Counted from the stretch's first letter, positions 34,480-42,992 are shown. The stretch is DNA of 64,000 bases from Flavipsychrobacter sp. (GCA_041392855.1 JAWKLD010000001.1:1536001-1600000), one strand, 5' to 3'. The notes: generated from the sequence alone by a model not told the origin. Program-made: numbers and translations.

Positions 34480-35574
34480 ATGAGAAACATGCTACTCTTC
34501 TTCTCTCTGTTCATAATAGCTCAAAGCGGCCTATCACAAGACTACACCCAATACCATAAGTCTATAATAAATGCTGAAAAGCAACTGTTCATCAACGAGA
34601 AACTTGAAGAGGGGTTAAAGACTTACTTAACCACCTTTAAACAGTATGACTTTGTTTTTCTTAGCGATGTCATGTTGGCAATGCAAATATCATTGTTAAC
34701 TAATAACGAACAAGCATTCCTGACCTTAGCAGATAAGGCAACACAAAATGGCTTACTTCCTCGCCATCTCATCAAGTTTTATTTTATACAAAAGCACCCT
34801 TTCTACAAAAAGCACAAAGACTCTATTATAACACTATATCATAGAAACAGGCCTCACTATCTAAATAGAATAGACACTATAGCGCTACAGAAAATGTATG
34901 ACATTTTTGCGTTTGATCAAATGGAGAAAAACCCTTTAAAAAACGAATCGGAAACTGACTATAATAAAAGGTACAAACCTCAAATAAAACAAAGAATAGA
35001 CAAGCTCACCAAACTAATTGAGGGTCATGGTTTCCCCTCAGATAAGACAATAGGTATATACCAAAATGACATAATGAGTGAAATGAAATTAAGTAGCCAA
35101 GACTTGATATACTACTACCATAATAATAAAAACAACAGTGCTTACTCTATAAACGAAGGGCAATTTCAGGAATATGAATGGAAGTTTTCCTCTAACTTAT
35201 GGCATGCCGTTATAGCGCATAATTATCAAAGACAAGGAATTACACAAATACATAGTGACACTCTTTACCTAAGAGAAATAAAGAAAGGGAACATACACCC
35301 TAGAGACATGGCTCACATGCTCGATTTCCCATTACGAAATGCCGATAGTGACAAATTAAATATTCAGATAAAGAAAGGTGAAAAGTTTTTCTTGATAGTA
35401 AGAAGAAACAACATAGAAAACATGGAAGGACACTATAAAGGCATACCATTCTCTCGCATCAATCTACTAAGAGAACGGTTTTATATTGCACCAATAGAGC
35501 AAGACATTGCGAAAATAAAGTTTGCTAAGAAGTATGGCATTCACATTCCTTATGTAGCAAATGGCGTTAGGTAA
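34480..35574 (+). CDS. Secreted hypothetical protein
   Basis: The 364-aa protein has a signal peptide ('MLLFFSLFIIAQSGLSQ'). The rest is helix-rich and polar, with 'LRHLIKFYFIQKHPFYKKHK'-type basic segments, no repeat, no catalytic motif and no T9SS signal, so it is probably periplasmic. The family is not recognised; the helical middle resembles DUF6624-like proteins only loosely. Its stop is 1 nt from the convergent DUF1232 gene. Confidence 0.7.
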   Translation: MRNMLLFFSLFIIAQSGLSQDYTQYHKSIINAEKQLFINEKLEEGLKTYLTTFKQYDFVFLSDVMLAMQISLLTNNEQAFLTLADKATQNGLLPRHLIKFYFIQKHPFYKKHKDSIITLYHRNRPHYLNRIDTIALQKMYDIFAFDQMEKNPLKNESETDYNKRYKPQIKQRIDKLTKLIEGHGFPSDKTIGIYQNDIMSEMKLSSQDLIYYYHNNKNNSAYSINEGQFQEYEWKFSSNLWHAVIAHNYQRQGITQIHSDTLYLREIKKGNIHPRDMAHMLDFPLRNADSDKLNIQIKKGEKFFLIVRRNNIENMEGHYKGIPFSRINLLRERFYIAPIEQDIAKIKFAKKYGIHIPYVANGVR

Positions 35575-35575
35575 C

Positions 35576-35887
35576 TTAGCAAGTCTTCTTGCGCTCCATA
35601 GCCTTATGTCTGTTAAAACGTTGAGTTTCTTTTTGTAAACGCTTTATAAGGAAGATAACAACTGCGATATCATCTATCCATCCTAAGAAAGGTATCCAGT
35701 CAAAATCAAAAGGAGTTACAACATAAACGATACCCAGTATCAAAAATAAATTTGTCGCAAAAGACATTTTATAGCGCCCTTTCCACACCTCGCGTAGCAT
35801 ACACGTAAGTGTTTTTCTATTCTTGAAAAGTTGTACACCTTCTTTTACTTGCTTAACACCACTAATTGTAGAAATTTTTCCCATCAT
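35576..35887 (-). CDS. YkvA/DUF1232-family small membrane protein
   Basis: The protein is about 103 aa starting at one of two adjacent ATGs (35887, 35884; a GTG at 35890 is less likely). The DUF1232 core is clear: 'LGIVYVVTPFDFDWIPFLGW' followed by 'IDDIAVVIFLIKRL'. Its role is unknown. A promoter candidate lies upstream at 35907-35935. Confidence 0.88.
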   Translation of the reverse strand: MMGKISTISGVKQVKEGVQLFKNRKTLTCMLREVWKGRYKMSFATNLFLILGIVYVVTPFDFDWIPFLGWIDDIAVVIFLIKRLQKETQRFNRHKAMERKKTC

Positions 35888-35906
35888 CACATTTATTAAT
35901 ACAATA

Positions 35907-35935
35907 CAAAATTATAAGATTGTTTGTTGACACAA
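35907..35935 (-). promoter_or_regulatory. Promoter for the DUF1232 gene (TTG-N18-TAATTTTG)
   Basis: On the minus strand TTG (35933-35935) is followed after 18 nt by TAATTTTG (35907-35914), a match to TAnnTTTG 19 nt before the ATG. Confidence 0.5.
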
Positions 35936-35979
35936 TGTTAAGGGGAACAAGACTTTCCTTCAAATTCTGTTAAAAAAGA

Positions 35980-36007
35980 AACACCCACTACATGTGTAGC
36001 AGGTGTT
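35980..36007 (-). terminator. Terminator of the HmuY-like T9SS protein gene
   Basis: An imperfect hairpin (AACACC ... GGTGTT outer stem, CTA/TAG inner stem) is followed on the minus strand by TTTCTTTTTT, about 35 nt after the stop codon. Confidence 0.65.
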
Positions 36008-36041
36008 GTATACAAACCAATGTATCACTTAGAAATCATAC

Positions 36042-37292
36042 TTATCGTACAATCAGTTTTTGTGTAGCACGTCCGTCAGCAGTAGAGACAACAACTACAT
36101 AAGTACCCGACACTAGTTTAGAAGCAGGTATCAGATATTGATGCAACCCTTTACTACTATCAAGCTTTTCGCTTATTACCAGCTTCCCAGTCAAACTATA
36201 TACAGAGATATTCGCCAACTTTTCATCTTTCGCAAAGCTATACACTACCGTAACATCATTACCAAAAGAAGGATTTGGAGATACGGCTACTGTGGCAATA
36301 GTTTCTTGCACTTTATTTTTTACTGTTACTGCTGCTAATTTTGTTTTACTGAACATGATAGAAGTGTTAGCACTTCCATATCCTGAAAACACAAGCTTCC
36401 ATATTTCTCCATCTTCTTTTTGTAAAAAATAAACAGTAGAGTCAGCTATATCATAACCTGTACCTGTATACTTTTTCCAATCATAACCCAATGTATTTAT
36501 TTCATGACTGAAGGTGTGTGCATAGTAATTATTGTATGCATTTGCATTAGGGATATTAATTGCCTTTACTGCTTTAACACCTCTTGCATGCAACACGCCT
36601 GTTACCGGATATGGAGTAGGAACAAATGCGGTGTACTTTGTAAAAAGCAATTCCCAATCGCCATGCGTAGGCTCTCTTTGTACGGTCTTATTATTCACGA
36701 TAGAATAGTATCCGAATGCAGCTGCATTAAATCCTGTCTTATCAACAGTTGCAGTCTTTTCATTACTACCATCAAGGTTCGCATACTTAATGGTGTACTT
36801 AGCACTGATCAACGACTCGATGATCAACTTTCTATACGAGCCGTCAGTCAACTTAATGATATATATAGAGTCTCCTAAAACATGATGTGTATTCAAATCG
36901 TATCTACCCCAATCTAGATCGAACGGGTCGTTAGGATTAGCATAGTTACCCATTGCACAATAGTTCCATGAAGTATCTGAGTCCCAACGTTTTTGCCAAG
37001 TACTTAGCCCTGTAGTATCTACTGTGCTCCAAGCCGACACCTTACCTTTAGGATAGCCCCAAAGCTCAACACCTGCACCAGAATTGATACGAATCCCTGT
37101 ATTTACGCCCTTTGTATCAAAAGCCAGATCCCAATTCTCTTTCGCTTGAACAGCTTGCTCATCATTATTCAAACTATACCATACTTGATTAGCTCCTCCG
37201 GCCCCTAAAGACACCGTGTCTTTTACTGTTGTTTGTGCTGTTGCCCACAATGTCATCGCAGTAGCTACTACTGTAAGTACTTGTTTTTTCAT
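36042..37292 (-). CDS. T9SS-secreted protein with HmuY-like repeats
   Basis: The protein is 416 aa from ATG 37292 (a TTG at 37301 was rejected), with a signal peptide ending near 'LWATAQ'. Two HmuY-like units are visible. The first runs from 'KENWDLAFDTKG' to 'IYIIKLTDGSYRKLIIESL', the second from 'HGDWELLFTKYTAF' to 'VYFLQKEDGEIWKLVFSGY'. HmuY itself binds haem on the cell surface, but the haem-ligating His pair cannot be placed with confidence here. The C-terminus is a type A sorting domain ('VSPNPSFGNDVTVVYSF' to 'ATQKLIVR'). It is a single-gene unit with its own terminator. Confidence 0.8.
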   Translation of the reverse strand: MKKQVLTVVATAMTLWATAQTTVKDTVSLGAGGANQVWYSLNNDEQAVQAKENWDLAFDTKGVNTGIRINSGAGVELWGYPKGKVSAWSTVDTTGLSTWQKRWDSDTSWNYCAMGNYANPNDPFDLDWGRYDLNTHHVLGDSIYIIKLTDGSYRKLIIESLISAKYTIKYANLDGSNEKTATVDKTGFNAAAFGYYSIVNNKTVQREPTHGDWELLFTKYTAFVPTPYPVTGVLHARGVKAVKAINIPNANAYNNYYAHTFSHEINTLGYDWKKYTGTGYDIADSTVYFLQKEDGEIWKLVFSGYGSANTSIMFSKTKLAAVTVKNKVQETIATVAVSPNPSFGNDVTVVYSFAKDEKLANISVYSLTGKLVISEKLDSSKGLHQYLIPASKLVSGTYVVVVSTADGRATQKLIVR

Positions 37293-37356
37293 TTCTTTCA
37301 ATTTGTCTTTATGTATATATTGTTATTAAATTATTCCCCTTATTACAAAACAGTCC

Positions 37357-37422
37357 TCCGTAGGCAACTATACCTATTGCAGCAAACCTTGCTCCCTTGC
37401 CACTGGTATAGTGCCATACGGA
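37357..37422. repeat. Imperfect inverted repeat with nested hairpin
   Basis: The arm at 37357-37374 (TCCGTAGGCAACTATACC) pairs with 37405-37422 (GGTATAGTGCCATACGGA), broken by one bulge on each side. The 30-nt loop contains a second small hairpin (AGCAA/TTGCT). It may fold as RNA or mark the remnant of a small mobile sequence. Confidence 0.6.
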
Positions 37423-37453
37423 AGATGACTTTATAATCATGTAAACCTTAAAT

Positions 37454-37666
37454 GTGATAGATAGCCGCCTTGCGTGTGAGATGGGGTCATGTCAAGTAAA
37501 GACCTTGACCATAGGTATTTTAGCTTTGTCTGGAGCATCCGTAAACATTAAGGCTACACAAGCATTTTTCAGCTCATTAATAGCAATTGGTAATTATGTT
37601 TTCTCAACGTATACGGAGCAAGCGTTGTTGATTGGTGCAAATATATTATCAACCCATGAAGAATAA
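37454..37666 (+). pseudogene. Unassigned 70-codon frame, possible gene fragment
   Basis: The frame opens after a stop at 37442, with GTG at 37454 or ATG at 37484 as possible starts, and ends with '...GANILSTHEE'. Composition is balanced and contains a hydrophobic stretch ('LTIGILALSGASV'), so it may be coding or the leftover end of a larger gene. No promoter, ribosome binding site or family could be identified. Confidence 0.25.
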
Positions 37667-37672
37667 CTTCAC

Positions 37673-37704
37673 AAATCGGGAAAAGCATTATTGAAATCGG
37701 GAAA
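37673..37704. repeat. 11-bp direct repeat with 21-bp spacing
   Basis: AAATCGGGAAA occurs at 37673-37683 and 37694-37704, exactly 21 bp apart. LytTR-type regulators bind paired direct repeats with this spacing, and such a regulator is encoded 1.2 kb away. Confidence 0.5.
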
Positions 37705-37740
37705 CGGGACGGCTTATGACATTGCAATGACAGAACAGCC

Positions 37741-38919
37741 TTATTGCTTTAATACCTGATAGAAAATTTGCCGATAACGAGCTATATACTTTCCTCTAGG
37801 CAAGCCTGAAACATCATGTTTTTTTTGTCCTGGCTGATATGCTTTCACTAACTGACCTTGATAGTCGTACAAGTACACTATATCTTCTGTAGCGCTACTG
37901 GAAAGCTGAAAGTAAGTAGAGCACGGATTAGGGAAAGCCATATTAAGAGGTCCCCTAAAAGCGTCTTTCACGCTAGTGGTAGCATTTACATAAAAGTCGC
38001 GCTGAATTATCAATTGATTATTAATAAAATATCGAGCCTCCCACTGCCCTGCTAGGCTATCATGAGGCATATTGATGTATGTCCAAAAATAATAGTGCCA
38101 ATAGTCTTGAGTGGTGGTATGGCTAAAAGAAAACCAGTATTGTCCCTTGGGGGTATACCAGTCTACTCGCTGCACATCGCCTTTACGTACACCTTGTAAT
38201 TGTATCCAAAAACTAACAGCCGTATCGTTTTGGGTATAAAACGTATCTCTTACATCATAACGCTCGCGTAGCGTATCCAGGTTGTTACTATAAGGGGCAA
38301 ACCCGTTATCTATTACTATAAGGGATGTATCGTATACAGGCTGTGTCTGCCACATGCTTGCAGTTGTCGTTTGGCAAGCTCCAACAAAGGGGTCAACAAG
38401 GTTTGAATTAACATCGTATACCTCTAGGTGCAAGTGAGGATCGGTAGATCTACCTGAAGAGGCTACCTTACCAATGGGCTGCCCAGCTTTTACAGTGTCA
38501 CCTACTTTTACCAACAAGGAATATTTCATTAAGTGCCCAGAGTAAGTATAGAGTGTGTTGCTATGGTTGATGGCTATATAATTGCCCAACCCTCCATTAT
38601 TTACTGCTTTATTCCTATCAAAAACACCGTCTTGCAATTTAAAGACAATACCATCGGCAACAGCATGTACATACACTCCGCTATCCATAGTTTTAAAACT
38701 CCTTATCACAAAATCTGTTCCTTCGTGCCCATCATAGGTTTTATTACCACAGGCATAGTTCTTAATGTTTGGAGTAAGGTCGTGGTCTACATAGTTTACT
38801 ATCCAGTAGTCTTTTCCTACCACACCACTTAGTGGTAGCTGAAACTTTATTTGCGCAGTAGCTATTACAGTATAGCAAATTGCGATCAATAACAAAAAGC
38901 TGTGTTTGAGCAGACTCAT
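37741..38919 (-). CDS. M23-family peptidase with T9SS sorting domain
   Basis: The 392-aa exported protein has a signal peptide ending near 'VIATAQ'. The LytM-type domain has HxxxD at His65/Asp69 ('GHEGTDFVIRSF') and HLH in 'STDPHLHLEVYD', so zinc ligands are complete; 'YTYSGHLMKYSL' is also typical. The middle region is strand-rich. The C-terminus ('MAFPNPCSTYFQLSSSATED') is a type A sorting domain. It should cut peptide cross-links or other peptides outside the outer membrane. It starts 5 nt after the LytTR response regulator gene, so it is co-transcribed with the two-component system. Confidence 0.9.
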   Translation of the reverse strand: MSLLKHSFLLLIAICYTVIATAQIKFQLPLSGVVGKDYWIVNYVDHDLTPNIKNYACGNKTYDGHEGTDFVIRSFKTMDSGVYVHAVADGIVFKLQDGVFDRNKAVNNGGLGNYIAINHSNTLYTYSGHLMKYSLLVKVGDTVKAGQPIGKVASSGRSTDPHLHLEVYDVNSNLVDPFVGACQTTTASMWQTQPVYDTSLIVIDNGFAPYSNNLDTLRERYDVRDTFYTQNDTAVSFWIQLQGVRKGDVQRVDWYTPKGQYWFSFSHTTTQDYWHYYFWTYINMPHDSLAGQWEARYFINNQLIIQRDFYVNATTSVKDAFRGPLNMAFPNPCSTYFQLSSSATEDIVYLYDYQGQLVKAYQPGQKKHDVSGLPRGKYIARYRQIFYQVLKQ

Positions 38920-38924
38920 GCGTA

Positions 38925-39632
38925 CTAAGATAAGCGATACTTATCAAATGCCTTTAGCACTCCTTCTTTGTAAGTATTACCTATAAGGGCAGTATGTTTA
39001 CCCATACGTAGCATATTGCCCTCTACTTCAGTAACATGCAGTAAATTAATAATGTAGGACTTGTGCACTCTTAAAAAATATTCATACTTCTCCAGCAAGC
39101 TTTCCATATTCTTCATCGTACTAAGTACAAGCAGGTAGTTTTCTTCCTGCCACAGTTTTACATAATCCTTAACCCCTTCGATATACAAAAGCTTATCCAG
39201 CTCAACCTTTACCAACTTTCCTTCTGATTTTACAAAAATGGTATTAGCACTGGTTTGCTTATTACTACTACTGGCTTCTGTTTTCAAGTCAACTGCCTTG
39301 TTGATTGCCTGTACAAACCGTTCGAAAGAAATAGGCTTTAGTAAATAGTCTACAGCATTTAGTTCATAGCTCTCTACTGCATATTCAGCATATGCTGTAG
39401 TAAAGATGACCATAGGCGGATTTTTCAATGCTCGCAGGAGGTCAACACCTGTCATTTCGGGCATATTGATATCCAGTAATAATAAGTCTACCGTTAAGGT
39501 ATTAAGTTTTGAGAATGCTTCAATTGCATTAGCACAAACACCCACAAGTTCTAGCATAGGCATCTTGCTTACATACTCCATGAGTATATCTCTAGCTATA
39601 GGTTCGTCGTCTGCTATTAATACTTTCAACAT
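38925..39632 (-). CDS. LytTR-family response regulator
   Basis: The 235-aa regulator has a receiver domain (about 1-120) with the phosphorylated Asp in 'DLLLLDINMPEMTG' and acidic pocket 'IADDEP'. The C-terminal LytTR DNA-binding domain (about 135-235) has 'IFVKSEGKLVKVELDKLLYI' and 'FLRVHKSYIINLLHV'. The ATG at 39632 overlaps the kinase stop codon (TGATG), so the two proteins are made together. Direct repeats spaced 21 bp at 40811-40837 and 37673-37704 are candidate binding sites. Confidence 0.94.
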   Translation of the reverse strand: MLKVLIADDEPIARDILMEYVSKMPMLELVGVCANAIEAFSKLNTLTVDLLLLDINMPEMTGVDLLRALKNPPMVIFTTAYAEYAVESYELNAVDYLLKPISFERFVQAINKAVDLKTEASSSNKQTSANTIFVKSEGKLVKVELDKLLYIEGVKDYVKLWQEENYLLVLSTMKNMESLLEKYEYFLRVHKSYIINLLHVTEVEGNMLRMGKHTALIGNTYKEGVLKAFDKYRLS

Positions 39633-40708
39633 CAATTTAAATTTATTACTACTTCAATTTGATACACACCACTTTCTCTTTTAGTATCCATACTATAAGT
39701 ATTGCCATATAGTATATCCAACCTTTTACGAAAATTCTTTAACCCTACCCCTCCATTTGTATCGCTTTGTAACGCTGGCTCTTTATAACTATTAGAAGAT
39801 ATTATTGTAATAACCCCATCCTTAATTCGAAAGCTATAATCTATAAAACAATGTTCAGTTATCACCCTTGTTGCATGCTTAAATACATTTTCTAAAACAG
39901 GCAACCATAAAAGCGTAGGTATGTCATAGTTCTTATCCGCCTCTATTCTGAAAGACATATGCTCTTTATTAGTTAACCTTAGCAACTCCATATCGATATA
40001 TGCCTGCATCACTTCTTTTTCTTTTTTAAAAGGCATTAACTTACCATCAGACTCATACAGCATATACCTCATTAATGCTGATAGTTTTAAAATAGCTTCC
40101 GGTGCAGTATCGGATTTCTTCAAAGAAAGCCCGTAAATATTATTTAAGGTATTGAATAAAAAATGAGGACTTATCTGATTACGTAACAAACTCAACTCTG
40201 CTTCCGTTTGTTTCTGCAACGCAAGAGTTGCTTGTTTTTCTTTTTCTGTATATGCATTCATATACCATGCCATGATAAACGCTGCGATCCAGATACCTAA
40301 TGCCATAGCATAAGATTGCGCCTCCCATAAAATATTTGAAAATGACCAACTACTTCCTACGGGCGATGTGAGTAAGCTAACGTCATATACATTCATATAT
40401 GGATATGCTTCTCTCATCAGCTTGAGTACGAGTACATATACAATTGCAAACACAAAAATTACCAGTGCCGCTAAAAGACCATATAGCCAATAATGCTTTT
40501 TAGCCAGCGTACGAGGGATAAGCACAAAATTGTTGATGACAGTAAGCAGTAACAATAAAGTGGTTGTAATGATCTTAAATAAAAAATAAAGGCTTTTGTC
40601 GTAGGAGTGCGTATTATCATTTAACTCCATTGTAAAAATGAACACTACGAGCCAGAAAAAAACATTCCTGGCTAACCTACTGCTTAAAACCTTACTGATG
40701 TCATTCAT
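39632..40708 (-). CDS. LytS-type sensor histidine kinase
   Basis: The 358-aa kinase has four membrane helices in the first 160 residues (for example 'VFFWLVVFIFTMEL' and 'YGLLAALVIFVFAIVYVLVL'). The His_kinase motif 'LRNQISPHFLFNTLNNIYG' holds the phosphorylated His, and a shortened ATPase domain ('LPVLENVFKHA' and 'GVGLKNFRKRL') follows. It phosphorylates the LytTR regulator, whose gene overlaps by one base. The signal is unknown. This is the first gene of a three-gene unit that ends with the M23 peptidase. Confidence 0.94.
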   Translation of the reverse strand: MNDISKVLSSRLARNVFFWLVVFIFTMELNDNTHSYDKSLYFLFKIITTTLLLLLTVINNFVLIPRTLAKKHYWLYGLLAALVIFVFAIVYVLVLKLMREAYPYMNVYDVSLLTSPVGSSWSFSNILWEAQSYAMALGIWIAAFIMAWYMNAYTEKEKQATLALQKQTEAELSLLRNQISPHFLFNTLNNIYGLSLKKSDTAPEAILKLSALMRYMLYESDGKLMPFKKEKEVMQAYIDMELLRLTNKEHMSFRIEADKNYDIPTLLWLPVLENVFKHATRVITEHCFIDYSFRIKDGVITIISSNSYKEPALQSDTNGGVGLKNFRKRLDILYGNTYSMDTKRESGVYQIEVVINLN

Positions 40709-40810
40709 AATTACCGGGGCTTAATACAAAAAAACACACCTGCAACTTTACCTCAAAGTTAATATAGACGAAACACCCTTTTTCTTCGACAAAAAAAGCT
40801 GTAGCGATTT

Positions 40811-40837
40811 GTCGAAGATAACTCTTATTTGGTCGAA
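40811..40837. promoter_or_regulatory. Candidate LytTR-regulator site (GTCGAA direct repeats)
   Basis: GTCGAA at 40811-40816 and 40832-40837 are exactly 21 bp apart, each preceded by ATTTG. A third copy lies inverted at 40785-40790. They sit in the space between the kinase gene and the divergent serine hydrolase gene. Confidence 0.45.
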
Positions 40838-40895
40838 CAGTTTTTATGTAACTATTTCTCTAGTGTTCTTTTGCTACAACAAATACAAAACTTTT

Positions 40896-42260
40896 ATGAA
40901 AAAGATAATTTTACTAGCAGTCATTATATTGACAACACTATCATCACAGGCACAAATAGCTCCTGTGTATACGATCACACTAGATAAGCTTTTTGATAGC
41001 TTATGCAAGAAGCACAATTTCAAAGGCGCATCAGCTTCGATAGTTGTGCCCAATGAGGGCATTTGGGAACGTACATATGGAGTATCTCATGGCACTACAC
41101 CTATTACCAAAAACATGTGCATGGGCATAGGTAGTAATACGAAAACATTTACAGCTGTAATGATGCTAAAGCTACAGGAAAAAGGGCTTCTAGACCTAGA
41201 CGACACTATAGGCAAATGGGTACAGCACCCTAACATTGATGGTAAAATACCAATAAGAGAATTACTGAACCACACTAGTGGAATATACAGCTATACTGAC
41301 AATAACGACATCAATAATCTTATTACACCTCCTTATACACAGATATACCCTATTGATAGATTTTTAACTTTGGTAAAACCCTCTTCAGTTTTTGGCGGCA
41401 GTTTTAACTATAGTAATACCAACTATGCAATAGCAGGCATTATCATAAGCGATGTTACAGGCAAGGCGCTACACACTGCCTTTCGCGATGAGTTATTGGA
41501 TCCTTATGGGTTTGATGATACTTATTTCTTCCCTTATGAAATGCCTCCGGCAAACTCAATACCACACGCATGGTCTAGTGTACTTAATAGTGGACCTGCT
41601 ATGCAAGACATGGATGTTGTTCACAACTATTCTCATAATGCCTACCTAAGTTTAGCAGGTGCCGCAGGATGTATGATGTCTACAGCAAAAGACAATGCTA
41701 AATTTTGGAATCTATTAGTAGAAGGGAAACTGCTAAATAGTGCATCAATGACAGAGATGCAAACGCTGGTACAAGTCACCCTTAGTCAAGGTTATGGTCT
41801 AGGCATCTTTTCTCGTTCTATGAACAACAGGGACATCATCACTCACGGCGGTACTTTGTTTGGTTTTATTAATGAAAACTTGGCAGATAAAACCTCAGGC
41901 GTTAGCATATCTCTACTTACCAATCAAGACAGCGTAGTCAACAGCATTATTCTTAATGGCATTATAAGAGAACTACATAAAGTAACCATACAATACACTG
42001 ACGTAGCAACAATTGATAAAAAGAAGAACATTACCGTATACCCCAACCCTGCTAATGATGTACTAAATATCAAACTAGACTATAATGGAGCTGCCGTATT
42101 GCAGCTATACGATGTAGCAGGTAAGCAGATGCAAATACAATCTATATCAAAAGGCGATAATAGGATATCATTATCAGACCTCACCAACGGGACATATTTC
42201 TTAAACATAACAGACAAAGGAGTTCCTGTACACAAACAAACCATCACTATTCTTAAATAA
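40896..42260 (+). CDS. Serine hydrolase (beta-lactamase/DD-peptidase family) with T9SS sorting domain
   Basis: The protein is 454 aa from ATG 40896, where a signal peptide begins ('MKKIILLAVIILTTLSSQAQ'). An earlier in-frame start at 40809 was rejected. The class C/AmpH-like catalytic motifs are present: SxxK as Ser80-Lys83 in 'GIGSNTKTFTA', YSN in 'FNYSNTNYAIAG', and HGG in 'IITHGGTLFG'. It probably hydrolyses peptide or ester bonds at the surface; true beta-lactamase activity is less likely. The C-terminus ('ITVYPNPANDVLNIKL') is a type A sorting domain. It is divergent from the LytS/LytR genes and is followed by a strong terminator. Confidence 0.9.
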   Translation: MKKIILLAVIILTTLSSQAQIAPVYTITLDKLFDSLCKKHNFKGASASIVVPNEGIWERTYGVSHGTTPITKNMCMGIGSNTKTFTAVMMLKLQEKGLLDLDDTIGKWVQHPNIDGKIPIRELLNHTSGIYSYTDNNDINNLITPPYTQIYPIDRFLTLVKPSSVFGGSFNYSNTNYAIAGIIISDVTGKALHTAFRDELLDPYGFDDTYFFPYEMPPANSIPHAWSSVLNSGPAMQDMDVVHNYSHNAYLSLAGAAGCMMSTAKDNAKFWNLLVEGKLLNSASMTEMQTLVQVTLSQGYGLGIFSRSMNNRDIITHGGTLFGFINENLADKTSGVSISLLTNQDSVVNSIILNGIIRELHKVTIQYTDVATIDKKKNITVYPNPANDVLNIKLDYNGAAVLQLYDVAGKQMQIQSISKGDNRISLSDLTNGTYFLNITDKGVPVHKQTITILK

Positions 42261-42262
42261 GC

Positions 42263-42295
42263 AGAAAGGGGGCAATTGCCCCCTTTCTTATTTTT
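42263..42295. terminator. Terminator between the serine hydrolase and Nudix genes
   Basis: A perfect 26-bp palindrome (AGAAAGGGGGCAA and complement) is followed by TATTTTTG on the plus strand. It lies between convergent genes and may serve both. Confidence 0.88.
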
Positions 42296-42307
42296 GATCT
42301 GGTAACT

Positions 42308-42946
42308 TTAAAACCATTTTAGACCGGAGCGTAGCAACACCTCTCTAATAGCAGCATACGATTTAAAAACATATGGTGCCAGATCTTTCTCCAGCACCCA
42401 CTTCACCTCTTTTATACCTTCATCTGCCTGTGGCACGGGGTTGTCATGTATCGTACCTTTCATTTTGTACCAAGCAGTACATTTTAAAAGGTTCTTATTG
42501 TTCTGACTATAAATATGGTAAGTATCGCATATTTTTTCGCCTAGCTTCACTTTTTCCAACCCCGTTTCTTCTACCACCTCTCTTACAGAACATTCCTCTA
42601 TACTCTCCCCATCATCAAGTTTGCCTTTTGGCAGATCCCATTTCCCTCTTCTAAATATCATCAACACTGCCCCTTTCTCATTTAGCACTACGCCACCGCC
42701 TGCATGCACAGGTTTGTATATGCTATAAAAACTTTCTCGTAAGTCTTTAGAAGAAACGTCCTCAAGCAACACACCTTTTATATTCACTTTTTCTAGCAAG
42801 CGAATACCTTCCTTCACATTCTTCTTAGTAGCCCCTGTTAGCACTAAATAATTTTCGGCGCCTGTATGCTTTTCTATGTACGCTTTTGCATTGGTAGTCA
42901 GTATTAAGGGCTTATCATTAAAGTATATTTTTTGTGTAAAGTCCAT
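42308..42946 (-). CDS. Nudix hydrolase
   Basis: The 212-aa protein has a separate N-terminal part of about 75 residues and a Nudix domain. The box 'GKLDDGESIEECSVREVVEE' continues into TGL and fits GX5EX7REUXEEXGU. The preceding 'MIFRRGKWDLPKGK' and following 'YHIYSQNNKNLLKCTAWYKM' recall diadenosine-polyphosphate or NTP pyrophosphohydrolases. It probably cleaves a nucleoside diphosphate linked to another group; the substrate is unknown. It is divergent from pyrE. Confidence 0.88.
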   Translation of the reverse strand: MDFTQKIYFNDKPLILTTNAKAYIEKHTGAENYLVLTGATKKNVKEGIRLLEKVNIKGVLLEDVSSKDLRESFYSIYKPVHAGGGVVLNEKGAVLMIFRRGKWDLPKGKLDDGESIEECSVREVVEETGLEKVKLGEKICDTYHIYSQNNKNLLKCTAWYKMKGTIHDNPVPQADEGIKEVKWVLEKDLAPYVFKSYAAIREVLLRSGLKWF

Positions 42947-42954
42947 ACACTGTA

Positions 42955-42985
42955 TTTGTATTTATATCTATTTGACGTAGGTTTG
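42955..42985 (+). promoter_or_regulatory. pyrE promoter (TTTG-N19-TAGGTTTG)
   Basis: TTTG at 42955-42958, a 19-nt spacer and TAGGTTTG at 42978-42985 match the consensus exactly. The -7 element ends 7 nt before the pyrE ATG, so the mRNA would have almost no leader. Confidence 0.65.
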
Positions 42986-42992
42986 AGCGCAA

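Larger units (their letters stand above)
37293..37740. other. 448-nt region without a clear gene
   Basis: This stretch separates the HmuY-like gene from the M23 peptidase gene. It holds a large imperfect inverted repeat with a nested hairpin (37357-37422), a 70-codon frame on the plus strand (37454-37666) that I cannot assign, and an 11-bp direct repeat spaced 21 bp (37673-37704). No promoter match was found for the HmuY-like gene in it. Confidence 0.6.
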
